Positions 9,048 through 18,595 are shown, counted from the stretch's first letter. The stretch: DNA of 64,000 nt from an uncultured Rivibacter sp. (GCA_946480925.1 CAMLLU010000025.1:6521-70520); one strand, 5' to 3'. A program made the numbers and translations. Notes: generated by a model not told the origin, from the sequence alone.

Positions 9048-9920
9048 ATGAACCTCCCATTGCCTTCCAGCCACGAGGTGCTCCGTATCGCGAGCCTCGT
9101 TCCCAGTCTCACCGAGCTGCTCGTGGCGCTGGGCCTGCGCGACTGGCTGGTGGTACGCACCGGCTTTTGCGTGCACCCGCGCGAGGCGCTGGCCGACGTA
9201 CCCAAGGTTGGCGGCACCAAAGACGTGAACCTCGCCAAGCTGCAAAAGCTCGCGCCCACGCATGTGCTCGTCAACGTCGATGAAAACCGCGCCGACACAG
9301 TGGAGACGGTGCGGGCCTGGCCGAATGCGCCGCAGATCGTCGTGACCCATCCGCTGGCGCCGGCCGACAACCTTGTGCTGTTCGACCAGATGGCGCAGGC
9401 CTTCGGCACCGTGCCGGGCGTGCGCGAACGGGCGGCAGCATTGCGGCACGAGCTCGAGGCTGAATTGGCCACGCCGTGGGGCGGCGCAGCCGCGAACGTG
9501 CTGTACCTGATCTGGCGTGACCCGTGGATGACAGTGGCACGCGACACCTACATCTCGCGGCTGCTGGGCCATGTGCGCTGGCACACGCTGCCCGACGTGC
9601 TGGGCGGCCCGCAAGGCGCCGCGCGCTACCCGGTGGTGGCTGCCGATGCACCCTGGCTGCCCGACGTGCAGGAGGTGCTGCTGAGTTCCGAGCCGTATCG
9701 CTTCGACACCCGCCACATCGCCGAGGCACAGGCCCTGTGTCCGCAGGCACGCGTGCGGCTGGTCGATGGCGAGCTGCTCAGCTGGTATGGCCCGCGGGCC
9801 GCCGAGGGCCTGCGCTACGCGCGCCAATTGGCCGGCGAGCGGGTCGGCGGCGCCGGCCGCATCGACAGTGTGAATCCCCAACCGCAGAATCGCGCCCCAT
9901 GGATCTTTACAAGCCGCTGA
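9048..9920 (+). CDS. BtuF-like helical-backbone metal/cobalamin-receptor protein without signal peptide
   Basis: This 290-residue protein has the fold signature of periplasmic B12/siderophore receptors: RIASLVPSLTELLVALG near the start, DVNLAKLQKLAPTHVLVN, and a later RDPWMTVARDTYISRLL. Family members are normally exported and feed a BtuCD transporter. Here the N-terminus is polar and no signal peptide or lipobox is visible from the ATG at 9048 or from the upstream ATG at 9015. No btuC or btuD is nearby. A cytosolic corrinoid- or metal-linked role is therefore likely. Its 3' end overlaps marC by 22 bases. The function is otherwise unknown. Confidence 0.75.
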   Translation: MNLPLPSSHEVLRIASLVPSLTELLVALGLRDWLVVRTGFCVHPREALADVPKVGGTKDVNLAKLQKLAPTHVLVNVDENRADTVETVRAWPNAPQIVVTHPLAPADNLVLFDQMAQAFGTVPGVRERAAALRHELEAELATPWGGAAANVLYLIWRDPWMTVARDTYISRLLGHVRWHTLPDVLGGPQGAARYPVVAADAPWLPDVQEVLLSSEPYRFDTRHIAEAQALCPQARVRLVDGELLSWYGPRAAEGLRYARQLAGERVGGAGRIDSVNPQPQNRAPWIFTSR

Positions 9921-10540
9921 TCGCGCTGCTGGCGATCGTCAACCCGATCGGCGTGGTGCCCTTCTTCATCCACTTCACGCAGAACTTCAACCGCCAGCAG
10001 CGCCAGCGCACCATCCGCGTCAGCGCGTTCACGGCCTTCCTCGTCATCTCGGTGAGCGCGCTGGTGGGGCTGAAGATCCTCGGCTTCTTCAGCATCTCGC
10101 TGGCATCGTTCCAGGTGGGCGGCGGCACGCTGCTGCTCATCAGCGCGCTGCACATGCTCAATGCGCAGCCGGCCGAATCGAAACCCAGCGACGTGAGCGA
10201 AGGCAGCCAGAAGGCCGATGCCGGCGACAGCATTGCGGTGGTGCCGTTGACCATTCCGCTGCTCACGGGTCCGGCCACCATCTCGACGATGGTGATCTAC
10301 GCCGAGAAGACCCGCCACTGGTGGGAGCTGGGCGTGCTGGTGGGCTACGGCGTGGTGGTCGGCCTGGCCACCTTCGTGGTGTTTTCTGCTGCCGGGCGCA
10401 TCGCCAGGGTGATGGGGCAGACCGGCATCAACGTGATGACACGGCTGATGGGCCTCATCCTCGCGGCGCTTGCGGTGGAGCTGCTGTCCGACGGGCTCAC
10501 CAAGCTGTTCCCGGTGCTGGCCAGCCATATCGCCAACTGA
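9899..10540 (+). CDS. MarC-family integral membrane protein
   Basis: A 213-residue inner-membrane protein with about six hydrophobic segments and the conserved family opening KPLIALLAIVNPIGVVPFF. A second conserved region reads VVPLTIPLLTGPATIST. The family is of unknown function and was once wrongly tied to multiple antibiotic resistance. The ATG at 9899 matches the conserved N-terminus and lies inside the end of the previous gene, so the two are probably translationally coupled. Confidence 0.9.
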   Translation: MDLYKPLIALLAIVNPIGVVPFFIHFTQNFNRQQRQRTIRVSAFTAFLVISVSALVGLKILGFFSISLASFQVGGGTLLLISALHMLNAQPAESKPSDVSEGSQKADAGDSIAVVPLTIPLLTGPATISTMVIYAEKTRHWWELGVLVGYGVVVGLATFVVFSAAGRIARVMGQTGINVMTRLMGLILAALAVELLSDGLTKLFPVLASHIAN

Positions 10541-10719
10541 CGTCACTCCGTCGCTACCTGCCCGGCCTTCGCGGCGGCAAATTTTTCAGCCAAGCTGGCG
10601 TTTTGAACTGACAAAAGGTGTCGCCGCCGGTCTCCGTGATGACGGCGGCTACCTGTCGCGCTGCCCATGTGGAGCCCATGGGCATGGGGCTTGCCGATCG
10701 CCGTGCGCAGACCCAATGA

Positions 10720-10995
<276 letters not shown>

Positions 10996-11017
10996 CGGCA
11001 GGACGGTTCGCCTCGCC

Positions 11018-11530
11018 CTACAGCACCTGCAGCTTCAGCTGCAGTGCGAACGCGCCGTCCACCGTGCCCACCGACGGGATGTAGACGAGGTTCAACCCCA
11101 CGCGCTGCCATTGCATCGACAGCGCCGGCACGAAGGTCGGAAAGTAGCCGCCGCCCTTCATGCGCGGGTAGCCGTTGACCACGCCGATGCTGGCGCCGGC
11201 CGTCAACGAAAGGCCGGCCGGCAGGGCCAGCTGCAGCGGCATCCAGCCGGCCTGCAGGTAGTTGCTGGGCCGGTTGCGTGAATTGCGGTAGTGCCCGGCG
11301 TTGAGCTGCCAGTCCTGCCACGTGCCGGCGCCATGCCATTCGATGCCGAGGCCTTTGTTGTTCTGCTGGTAGCGATCGGCGCGCCGGGTGTGATGCGACC
11401 AGAAGCCGCTGGTCACCCACAACTGCGATGCGCCCTCTTCCTGCTCGGGCGTTTGTGCAAGGCCGGCGCACGGCGGCAGCAGCAGCGCGAGCGAGATCAA
11501 CAGCAGGCGCAAGGCGAACGGGTATGGCAT
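11018..11530 (-). CDS. Secreted beta-barrel-like outer-membrane protein, unassigned
   Basis: A 170-residue protein with a clear signal peptide (about 1-25, LLLISLALLLPPCAGLAQ). The mature part has alternating hydrophobic beta-strand patterns and ends in a hydrophobic strand (GAFALQLKLQVL), typical of outer-membrane barrels of about eight strands. The stretch SGFWSHHTRR and the overall size recall PagP-type lipid A palmitoyltransferases, but the catalytic residues cannot be assigned with confidence. It is divergent from the creB-like gene over a 197-base intergenic region. Confidence 0.6.
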   Translation of the reverse strand: MPYPFALRLLLISLALLLPPCAGLAQTPEQEEGASQLWVTSGFWSHHTRRADRYQQNNKGLGIEWHGAGTWQDWQLNAGHYRNSRNRPSNYLQAGWMPLQLALPAGLSLTAGASIGVVNGYPRMKGGGYFPTFVPALSMQWQRVGLNLVYIPSVGTVDGAFALQLKLQVL

Positions 11531-11727
11531 GGCTCGGCCTCTCTTCCCTTCAGATGCGAAGACGGGTGCGACGGCAAACCGCTGCGTCGCTGAAAGGTCT
11601 ATCGGGTCACCGCATGCGGCCTTGACCAGCTGTTACCAGTGACAGCGCCATCACGCGCAGTGCTGCACGGCCGTTACTTGAACGGCACTGCGGCGCGTGA
11701 CGAAATGCCGGCGGTAGCATCCGCGGC

Positions 11728-12421
11728 ATGACGCCACCGCCCCGTGTGCTGCTGCTCGAAGACGACCCCGCCATCGCGCGCACCGTGGCCTATGCGCTCG
11801 AGCGTGACGGATTCGGCGTGCAGCACGTGCTGCTGGTGCGCGAGGCAGCCGAACAGCTGCGCGAAGGCGTGGCGGACGTCGCCATCCTCGACGTGGGCCT
11901 GCCCGACGGCAGCGGACTTGACCTGTCGCACGCTGCGTCACGAACAACCGGCGCTGCCCATCGTGCTGCTCACCGCGCGCAGCGACGAAACCGACCGCGT
12001 GCTCGGCCTCGAGCTCGGCGCCGACGACTACATCGCCAAGCCCTTCAGCCCGCGAGAACTGGTAGCCCGCGTGCGTGCGCTGCTGCGGCGCGCGCGGCTG
12101 GCACCCGTGCCCATGGCCACGGGCCGCCCGCTGTTCAAGCTCGACGACGCCGGCTCGCGGGTGCGCTATGCCGGCCAGCCGCTTTCGCTCACGCGCCGAG
12201 AGCTCGGCCTCTTGCGCGTGCTGCTGCGCGCGCCGGGTCGCATCCACAGCCGCGAGTCGTTGCTCGATGCGGTGTGGGGCTCGGACGCCGACAGCGGCGA
12301 CCGCACGGTGGACACGCACATCAAGACCTTGCGCGCCAAGCTGCGCGAGGTGAAGCCCGAGCTCGACCTCATCGTTACGCATCGCGGGTTGGGCTATTCG
12401 CTGGAGCTGCCGGCATCGTGA
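11728..12421 (+). pseudogene. creB: CreB-like OmpR-family response regulator, interrupted by a frameshift
   Basis: Two overlapping frames together encode a complete regulator of about 230 residues. The first (from 11728) gives the receiver start [17 protein letters not shown] and the phosphoacceptor region [14 protein letters not shown] (Asp55). The second carries [20 protein letters not shown], the conserved Lys in AKPFSPREL, and the winged-helix DNA-binding domain ending [12 protein letters not shown]. The switch needs one extra base removed, or two added, near 11915-11926. As written, the first frame runs into unrelated Arg/Ala-rich residues, so no working regulator is made. Whether this is a real mutation or a sequencing error cannot be told here. 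CreC and CreD relatives lie downstream and appear intact. Confidence 0.85.
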
Positions 12422-12472
12422 AGCCAGCGAACACCAGGGCCCCCTCATGAACTTCGCGGGAGGAAACGCCTC

Positions 12473-13912
12473 GTGAAGCTCGGCGTGCGCCTGCTGCTGG
12501 GCTTCTTTCTCATCACCGGGCTCGCGGCGTTTTTCGTGCTGCGCGTGTTCGTGGCCGAGGTGAAGCCCAGCGTGCGCGAGGTGATGGAAGACGTGCTGGT
12601 GGACACCGCCAACCTGCTGGCCGAACAGGTGGCCGACGAGCTGGCCGCGCTGCCCGAAGGCGGCACGCTCGAGCAGTCACGTTTCGCCGAGCGCGTGCGC
12701 GACTACGCGGCGCGCCCCATCGACGCGAAGATCTGGGGCCTTTCCAAACGCAGCCTCGACTTCCGCATCTACGTCACCGACGTGCGCGGCCGCGTCGTCT
12801 TCGATGCCGGCGCACGCCAAGGCACTGCGGTGGGCGCCGACTACTCGCGCTGGCGCGACGTGGCCCTCACGCTGCGCGGTGAATACGGCGCGCGCGCCAC
12901 GCGCGAATTGCAGGCCGACGACCGCACCTCGATCATGTACGTGGCCGCGCCGGTGCGCCATGCCGGCAACGTGATCGGCGTGTTGACGGTGGCCAAGCCG
13001 CTGGCCACCGTGCAGCCCTTCATCGACCGCGCCGAACGCAAGATCCTCGTGGCCGGTGCCTGGCTGCTGGGCCTGTCGCTCCTGATCGGGGTGGTGGTCA
13101 CCGGCTGGCTGGTGTGGTCGATCCGGCGCCTGAGGCGCTATGCGCAACAGGTCGACGGCGGCGGCCGGCGCATGGAGGTGCCGGCGTTGTCGGGCGAGCT
13201 CGGCGACCTGGCTGCCGCGATGGATGCGATGCGGGAGCGGCTCGATGGCCGCGAACAGCTCGAGCACACCGTGCGCGCGTTGACGCACGAGCTCAAGAGC
13301 CCGCTGGCCGCCATTCGCGGCGCGGCCGAGCTGCTGCGCGACCCGCTGCCCGAGGCCGACCGAGTGGGCTTTGCGCAGCAGATCGAAGAGCAGAGCGAAC
13401 GCCTGCGCACGCTGGTCGACCGGCTGCTGGAGCTCTCCAAACTCGAAGGCCGGCGCGCGCTCGAACACGCGGGCCCTGTGTCGCTGCTGCGCTGTGCGGA
13501 AGCGGCCTGGGCTTCGCAGCGTGCCCGCGCCGAACAGCGTCGCATCGGCCTGCGCTGGCTGGCACCGCCGGACGAAGGCGTCACGGTGCAGGGCGATGCC
13601 GAACTCATCACGCTGGCGATGACCAACCTGTTCGCCAATGCGCTGGACTTCGCGCCCGAAGGCAGCGAACTCGACGTGGCGGTGAATGCCGGCGGCGAAT
13701 TCACGCTGCGAGACCACGGCCCGGGCGTGCCGGATTACGCGCGGGCGCAACTCGGCCAGCGCTTCTATTCGACGCCGCGGCCCGGCGACCACGCGCCCAA
13801 GAGCAGCGGCCTGGGCCTGGCCATCGTGCAGCAGGTGATGGCTCTGCACGGAGGCTCGTGGGAAGGCGAGCCGGCGCAGCCCGGGTGGCGGGTGAAGTTG
13901 CGGTTCGCGTAG
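12473..13912 (+). CDS. creC: CreC-like two-component sensor histidine kinase
   Basis: A 479-residue inner-membrane kinase, presumed partner of the adjacent creB. A first membrane helix at about 5-27 and a second at about 186-208 enclose a periplasmic sensing domain that opens with [20 protein letters not shown], typical of CreC. A linker is followed by the phosphoacceptor H-box [19 protein letters not shown] (about 271-289). The ATP-binding domain has the N box [14 protein letters not shown], the G1 box DHGPGVPD and the G2 box [11 protein letters not shown]. The start is GTG at 12473, preceded by a Shine-Dalgarno-like GGAGGAAA, 51 bases after creB. In enterics CreBC responds to carbon and envelope/beta-lactam stress. 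Confidence 0.9.
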   Translation: MKLGVRLLLGFFLITGLAAFFVLRVFVAEVKPSVREVMEDVLVDTANLLAEQVADELAALPEGGTLEQSRFAERVRDYAARPIDAKIWGLSKRSLDFRIYVTDVRGRVVFDAGARQGTAVGADYSRWRDVALTLRGEYGARATRELQADDRTSIMYVAAPVRHAGNVIGVLTVAKPLATVQPFIDRAERKILVAGAWLLGLSLLIGVVVTGWLVWSIRRLRRYAQQVDGGGRRMEVPALSGELGDLAAAMDAMRERLDGREQLEHTVRALTHELKSPLAAIRGAAELLRDPLPEADRVGFAQQIEEQSERLRTLVDRLLELSKLEGRRALEHAGPVSLLRCAEAAWASQRARAEQRRIGLRWLAPPDEGVTVQGDAELITLAMTNLFANALDFAPEGSELDVAVNAGGEFTLRDHGPGVPDYARAQLGQRFYSTPRPGDHAPKSSGLGLAIVQQVMALHGGSWEGEPAQPGWRVKLRFA

Positions 13913-14038
13913 GCGACGACAGCGCCCGGCTTTCGTGGACTGGGTCACGAGCACGGCCCCGCAGGGCTTACAGAGACTCGGCAATCAGGTCGATAACCCG
14001 CTGAGACACCAGCCGGCCGGCTGGTGACCGATGCGTCC

Positions 14039-15205
14039 ATGCCAGATTCTCTTTTCGAGCGAAACGCCAACGCCAACGCCGCTGCCGCAGCGCCTTCAGC
14101 ACAGGAAGCTGCCGTGCGGTGGCGGGCGGAATTCCGCCAGTCCGCGACGGATGGGCACCGCCAGGCTGCGTACAGGATCCTGTTCTTCATCCTGCTCGAC
14201 CTTGTGTTGCTGAGCGGCTATGCGGCTACGGGCGCCATTCACCCGTTCGCGGTGGCCCTGTTCGGCCTTGCAGGCGTTTGCGAGGTGGCCGTGTTCCGGT
14301 TTGCCATCGCGCGTGGGTGGCATCTTCGCGGCTCGGGCATCGGTGTCGCGGCTGGCATGACCTGCCTGGTGTCGGCGCACCTGCTGGGGTTCGCCTTCTA
14401 CATCCCGCAGGTGGGGCTGCTGATGCTGATGACGCTGATCACCGTGATCGCCATGACAGCGCTCACGCTGCCGGTGAAGTACACGGCCGTGCTGTGCGTC
14501 GTGCTCGGTCTGTGCACCGCCGTGCTGATGGGCCAGCACGACACCGATCTCTCCGTGCCGATGCGCACCTGGCCCGAGCAGGCCCTGAGCGCCCTGTGGT
14601 TCACCATGCTCCTGGGGCGAGGCGCCCTGCTCAACCTCAAGGGGCAGGAGCTCAGGTCGTCGCTGGCGCGCAAGAGCACGGCCCTGGCAGAAGCGCTCGA
14701 CCAGCTGGAGTTGCTGGCCACGCGGGACGAGCTGACCGGCGTGCTCAACCGCCGTGCCGCGATGCAGGTCCTCGCTGAGGAGCTGGCGCGCTCGCGGCGC
14801 ACCGGGCGGTCTTTCAGCATCGCTATGTTCGACGTCGACAAGTTCAAGCAGATCAACGACCGGCTGGGCCATGGGACGGGCGATCTGGTGCTCAAGCAGT
14901 TCGCTTCGGTGGCCAAGGCGGCCGTCCGCGACACCGACCGTTTCGCACGCATCGGCGGAGAAGAATTCCTGCTGGTGATGCCCGAACAGCAAGACCCGCA
15001 AGGCGCGGCACAGGTCGCCGATCGCTTGCGCGGGCTGGTCGAGCAGCACGCGTGGGCCAGCGTGGAGGCGAGCCTGGCCGTGACGGTCTCCGCCGGCGTG
15101 GCGACCCTGCGCACGGCGGAGACGTTGGAGCAGCTGATGGCACGCGGGGACCTGGCCCTCTACGCGGCCAAGGGCCACGGGCGCAATCAAGTGCATCTGG
15201 GCTGA
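14039..15205 (+). CDS. Membrane-bound diguanylate cyclase (GGDEF)
   Basis: A 388-residue protein that should make cyclic di-GMP. The N-terminal 190 residues contain a soluble leader and about six membrane helices. The GGDEF domain (about 220-385) carries DELTGVLNRRAAM, DVDKFKQINDRLGHGTGD and the active-site signature RIGGEEFLLVMPE. Five residues before GGEEF lies R-D-T-D, an intact RxxD inhibitory site, so product feedback is expected. GTG at 14024 is an alternative start that adds five residues. It stands between creC and creD, an unusual place. Confidence 0.92.
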   Translation: MPDSLFERNANANAAAAAPSAQEAAVRWRAEFRQSATDGHRQAAYRILFFILLDLVLLSGYAATGAIHPFAVALFGLAGVCEVAVFRFAIARGWHLRGSGIGVAAGMTCLVSAHLLGFAFYIPQVGLLMLMTLITVIAMTALTLPVKYTAVLCVVLGLCTAVLMGQHDTDLSVPMRTWPEQALSALWFTMLLGRGALLNLKGQELRSSLARKSTALAEALDQLELLATRDELTGVLNRRAAMQVLAEELARSRRTGRSFSIAMFDVDKFKQINDRLGHGTGDLVLKQFASVAKAAVRDTDRFARIGGEEFLLVMPEQQDPQGAAQVADRLRGLVEQHAWASVEASLAVTVSAGVATLRTAETLEQLMARGDLALYAAKGHGRNQVHLG

Positions 15206-15258
15206 GTGGCGGGCGGCCTCTGCATGCCGCTGTGCTGCCGACGACGCATCGACCCGAC

Positions 15259-15274
15259 TTCACCGCCGCTTCAC
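15259..15274 (+). promoter_or_regulatory. Cre-tag (CreB/BlrA binding site) upstream of creD
   Basis: The sequence TTCAC, six bases, TTCAC is exactly the published consensus TTCAC-N6-TTCAC bound by CreB (and by BlrA in Aeromonas). It ends 70 bases before the creD start, the expected promoter-proximal place and orientation. This ties creD to the CreBC system in this organism. Confidence 0.75.
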
Positions 15275-15344
15275 AAACTTCGCGCTCCCCTCACCACCTG
15301 TCGCGACGCTCGTGCTTCCAACAACTCTCCTGGGAGCCGGAGCG

Positions 15345-16820
15345 ATGAGACCCCACCCCTTCCTGACGAAAGCCCTGGCCGTGGGCGGCGTCACCGTGCT
15401 GCTGTGCCTGGCGCTGGCGCGCATCGGCGGCATCGTCGATGAACGCCAGGGCCGCCAGTTCGAAGCCGAACGCAGCGTCGAAACCAGCCTGGCCGGCCGC
15501 CAGGCGTTGCTCGGGCCGGTGCTGCACCGATCGTGTGTCGAGGAATGGGACACCACGGTGGGTGAAGGCAAGGACAGGCGCGTGGTGACCGACAAGCGCG
15601 AGTTCCGCCTGTCGCTCGCACCGACGCAGCTGCACATCGACGCCGGCGCCAGCCTGGAGCCGCGCTACCGCGGCCTGTTCAAAGTCAATGCTTACGCCAC
15701 CAAGGCCACGCTGCAGGCGCAATGGGTCAGCCTCGCGCCGCTGGCAGGCCAGCGCGACCACGTGGGCTCACGCCTGGCGTGCGGCGACCCGATCCTGATG
15801 GTGGCTGTGAGCGATGCGCGCGGCATCCGCCTCGCCCAGGTGCGAAGCAACGGCAGCAGCCACCGCGTGCTGCCCGGCACCTTTCATGGCAGCTATCCGC
15901 GTGGCTTTCACAGCGTGCTGGCCAGTTCTCTGGTCGAGGGGGCAGACGTCGCCGCGTCGCCCTTGAGCGCCGAGCTGACGCTCGAGCTCGTGGGCACAGC
16001 CGAGCTGGCCATTGCGCCGGTGGCCGACACCACGCTGGTGCAACTGCGCTCGGACTGGCCGCACCCCAGCTTTGGCGGCCGCTTCCTGCCGGCCGAGCGC
16101 GAGGTGCGCGACAACGGCTTTTCGGCCACCTGGCGCGTTTCTTCTCTGGCCACCACGGCCGCGCAGGACTACGCGCGCGGCGCCGAGCTTTGCGCGCCGG
16201 CGGGCGGCGAAGGCCTCGGCGACTACGCCGTGCCGCGCTGGGCGGCCGCAGCCGCTGCGGAAGCAGCGGGCCAGAAGGGCAAGGGCTGTGTCGAAACGCT
16301 GGGCGTGGCCTTCATCGACCCCGTGAACCCCTATTCGCTCAGCGACCGCGCCACGAAATACGGGCTGCTCTTCATCGCCCTCACCTTCGCGATCGTCGCG
16401 CTGTGCGAGGTGCTGGGCGGCGTGCGTGTGCACCCGGTGCAGTACGCGCTGGTCGGCGCCGCACTCACGCTGTTCTTTCTGCTGCTGCTGAGCCTTTCCG
16501 AACACCTGGCCTTCGCATGGGCCTATGGCGCGGCGAGCGCGGGTGTCGTGCTGCTGCTGGGCTACTACGGCGCCCATGTATTGGGCGGCTGGCTCGTGGG
16601 CGCCGTCTTCGGCGCGGGGGCCGCGCTGCTGTACGGCGTGCTCTACGTGCTGCTGCAGATGGAGCAGACCGCGCTTGCGATGGGCTCGCTGCTGCTGTTC
16701 GCAGTGCTGGCGGCGGTGATGGTGCTCACGCGGCGTGTGGACTGGTACCGCCTCACCAGCGGCCTGCGTGCCGAGGGCAACGGCGCGGGTGCCACCAAGG
16801 AGCCAGGCCATGCAGTTTGA
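15345..16820 (+). CDS. creD: Inner-membrane protein CreD
   Basis: A 491-residue envelope-integrity protein of the CreD family, the main CreB target in enterics. It has an N-terminal membrane helix (about 8-25) and a large periplasmic domain (about 30-335). The hallmark PVNPYSLSDRATKYGLLF (about 325-343) leads into a C-terminal block of about five membrane helices, beginning IALTFAIVALCEVLGGVRVH. The ATG at 15345 has GGAG nearby and matches the conserved start RPHPFLTKAL. Its stop lies inside the next gene (11-base overlap). Confidence 0.93.
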   Translation: MRPHPFLTKALAVGGVTVLLCLALARIGGIVDERQGRQFEAERSVETSLAGRQALLGPVLHRSCVEEWDTTVGEGKDRRVVTDKREFRLSLAPTQLHIDAGASLEPRYRGLFKVNAYATKATLQAQWVSLAPLAGQRDHVGSRLACGDPILMVAVSDARGIRLAQVRSNGSSHRVLPGTFHGSYPRGFHSVLASSLVEGADVAASPLSAELTLELVGTAELAIAPVADTTLVQLRSDWPHPSFGGRFLPAEREVRDNGFSATWRVSSLATTAAQDYARGAELCAPAGGEGLGDYAVPRWAAAAAAEAAGQKGKGCVETLGVAFIDPVNPYSLSDRATKYGLLFIALTFAIVALCEVLGGVRVHPVQYALVGAALTLFFLLLLSLSEHLAFAWAYGAASAGVVLLLGYYGAHVLGGWLVGAVFGAGAALLYGVLYVLLQMEQTALAMGSLLLFAVLAAVMVLTRRVDWYRLTSGLRAEGNGAGATKEPGHAV

Positions 16821-17973
16821 CCTCATCGTCGTGGGCGCGAGCTTCGCCGGCATCGCCTGCGCACGGGCCGCCGCGCAGGCCGGCTTGCGCGTGTGCGTCA
16901 TCGACCGCAAGCCGCATGCTCGCGCGCAGGTTCACACCACCGGCCTGCTGGTGCGCGAAGCGGCCGAGATCGGCTGGCTGCGCGACATGCCGACACAGCT
17001 GACCCGTGCCGTACCCGAGGTGTGCGTGTATGCCCCTTCGTTGCGCCACGTGCGGCTGCGCTCGCCGGGCTATCACTTCCTGGCCACCGACACGCCCGCG
17101 CTGCTGCAGTGGATGGAAGCTCAGGCACGCCAGCTGGGCGTGGTGTTCTGCTGGGGGCTGCCGCTGCGCAGCTTGCGCCGTGCCGCACGCGGCTGCACCG
17201 TCAACGACGTGCTGCATGCGCGCTATCTCGTCGGGGCCGACGGGCCGCATTCCAAGGTGGCGCGCCTTACCGGGCTTTCCACCAACACACGCTTCCTGAG
17301 CGGCGTGGAGCTGGAGTTTGCGGGCGCTGAATTGCACGACCCGCAGGCGATGCACTGCCTGGTGGACCGCCAGCTCGCGCCCGGCTACATCGGCTGGGCG
17401 CTGCAGGGCGTGGGCATGATGCAGCTGGGGCTGGCGCGCCGCCACGTGCCGGGGCAGCCGCCCGATGCGCAGGCGCTGTTGCGCAAGCTGGCCCCGCTGG
17501 TGCGTGAGCGTGACGAGCGGCCCAGCGGCACCCGGGCCGGGCTCATTCCGTGCGGCGGTGTGCTGCCTCGTCTCTTCGGCCCCGGCGTGCTGCTGGTGGG
17601 GGACGCGGCCGGCATGGTGTCGCCGCTCACCGCGGGCGGCATCCACCAGGCGTTGGCCTGCGGCGCGATTGCGGGCGAGGCGGTGGGCCAATGGTTGCGC
17701 GGGCGCGGGCCGCAGCCCGACGCTTGGCTGGCGCAACGCTACCCGCGTTTCGGCCTCAAGTGCGGCCTGCGCTGGGCCTACGAGCGCCTGCAGTCCGATC
17801 GAGTGACCGAATGGCTGCTGGGCAGCCGGCTGGTGCAAGCGGCCGTCGGGCGCGTGTACTTCCACCGCCGCAGCCTGACGACCGCGGTGCAACAGGCACC
17901 CGAGGCGGCGGCGCCCCTCAGCGCCGCGCCCCGCTCACAGCCGCCGACACCAGGCTTTCGATCTCGCCCGTGA
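16810..17973 (+). CDS. FAD-dependent oxidoreductase (geranylgeranyl reductase/PHBH-like)
   Basis: A 387-residue flavoprotein of the group that includes geranylgeranyl reductases and aromatic hydroxylases. The dinucleotide-binding motif VVGASFAGIACARAAAQAG lies at about 7-25. RYLVGADGPHSKVARL (the DG motif) is near 137-152 and the second FAD motif LLVGDAAGMVSPLTAGG near 260-276. The natural substrate is unknown. It overlaps creD and is likely cotranscribed with it. The last 56 bases overlap the end of the convergent PilJ-like gene; the C-terminal 25 residues are Ala/Pro-rich and poorly constrained. Confidence 0.85.
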   Translation: MQFDLIVVGASFAGIACARAAAQAGLRVCVIDRKPHARAQVHTTGLLVREAAEIGWLRDMPTQLTRAVPEVCVYAPSLRHVRLRSPGYHFLATDTPALLQWMEAQARQLGVVFCWGLPLRSLRRAARGCTVNDVLHARYLVGADGPHSKVARLTGLSTNTRFLSGVELEFAGAELHDPQAMHCLVDRQLAPGYIGWALQGVGMMQLGLARRHVPGQPPDAQALLRKLAPLVRERDERPSGTRAGLIPCGGVLPRLFGPGVLLVGDAAGMVSPLTAGGIHQALACGAIAGEAVGQWLRGRGPQPDAWLAQRYPRFGLKCGLRWAYERLQSDRVTEWLLGSRLVQAAVGRVYFHRRSLTTAVQQAPEAAAPLSAAPRSQPPTPGFRSRP

Positions 17974-18595
17974 TGCGCGTGAGCGTGTCGGCCACCACTG
18001 CGAACTCGCGGCCTGCGGGGCCGGCGCGCGCAGCGCTCACCTGCGCGTTGAAGGCCACGATGCGTGCCTGCTTCGCGATGGTCTGGACGTCGTTCATCAA
18101 CGCCTGCTGGCGCGTATGCTGCTGCACCGCGTGGCGCGCGGCTTCGGTTTCGTAGATCTGTGTGAGCCGGTTCAGCAGGTCGAGCATCGGGCTGCAGGTG
18201 GCCACGAGCTCGTGCTGCAAGGCCTCGGCGTTGCGCAGCCGGTCCTCGATGGCGGCCAATGTGCGTTCGGTGAGCGCGATGAACTCGCGGATGCGCACGT
18301 CGGCTTGCAGCGCACCGAAATAGGCTTCGCGGGCCGCGGCGAAGTGGGCTCCCGGCAGGTCCGGGCTGCCGTGCACCAGGCCGGCGTGGCTCACCGTGAA
18401 CAGCGCCAGCGCTTCGCGAGCGGTGGCCAGTGCGCCGGCCCGGCCGCTTGCGGCCAGCACCGCATGCAGCACGATGCGCTGCGACAGCATGCGCTGCCGC
18501 CCCGCCAGGTTGATGAGGGCGCCGAGCTTTTCGCCCGACATTTCGCTGGTCGTTTGGCGAGCGGCGCCCGTGCGCGTGGCGGTGGCGGCGTGCAT
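17918..18595 (-). CDS. PilJ/NarX-type sensory domain protein with truncated chemoreceptor tail
   Basis: A 225-residue protein without membrane helices. The start, about residues 15-130, resembles the PilJ/NarX nitrate-sensor-like helical domain (ALINLAGRQRMLSQRIVLH). The C-terminal stretch IVAFNAQVSAARAGPAGREF matches the methyl-accepting signalling region around (N)AALEAARAGEAGRGF but stops about 40 residues later, so most of the coiled-coil is missing. It may be a soluble sensor-adaptor or a shortened receptor. The ATG at 18595 is chosen because similarity starts there; an upstream ATG at 18637 is possible. Its 3' end overlaps the flavoprotein gene. Confidence 0.65.
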   Translation of the reverse strand: MHAATATRTGAARQTTSEMSGEKLGALINLAGRQRMLSQRIVLHAVLAASGRAGALATAREALALFTVSHAGLVHGSPDLPGAHFAAAREAYFGALQADVRIREFIALTERTLAAIEDRLRNAEALQHELVATCSPMLDLLNRLTQIYETEAARHAVQQHTRQQALMNDVQTIAKQARIVAFNAQVSAARAGPAGREFAVVADTLTRITGEIESLVSAAVSGARR

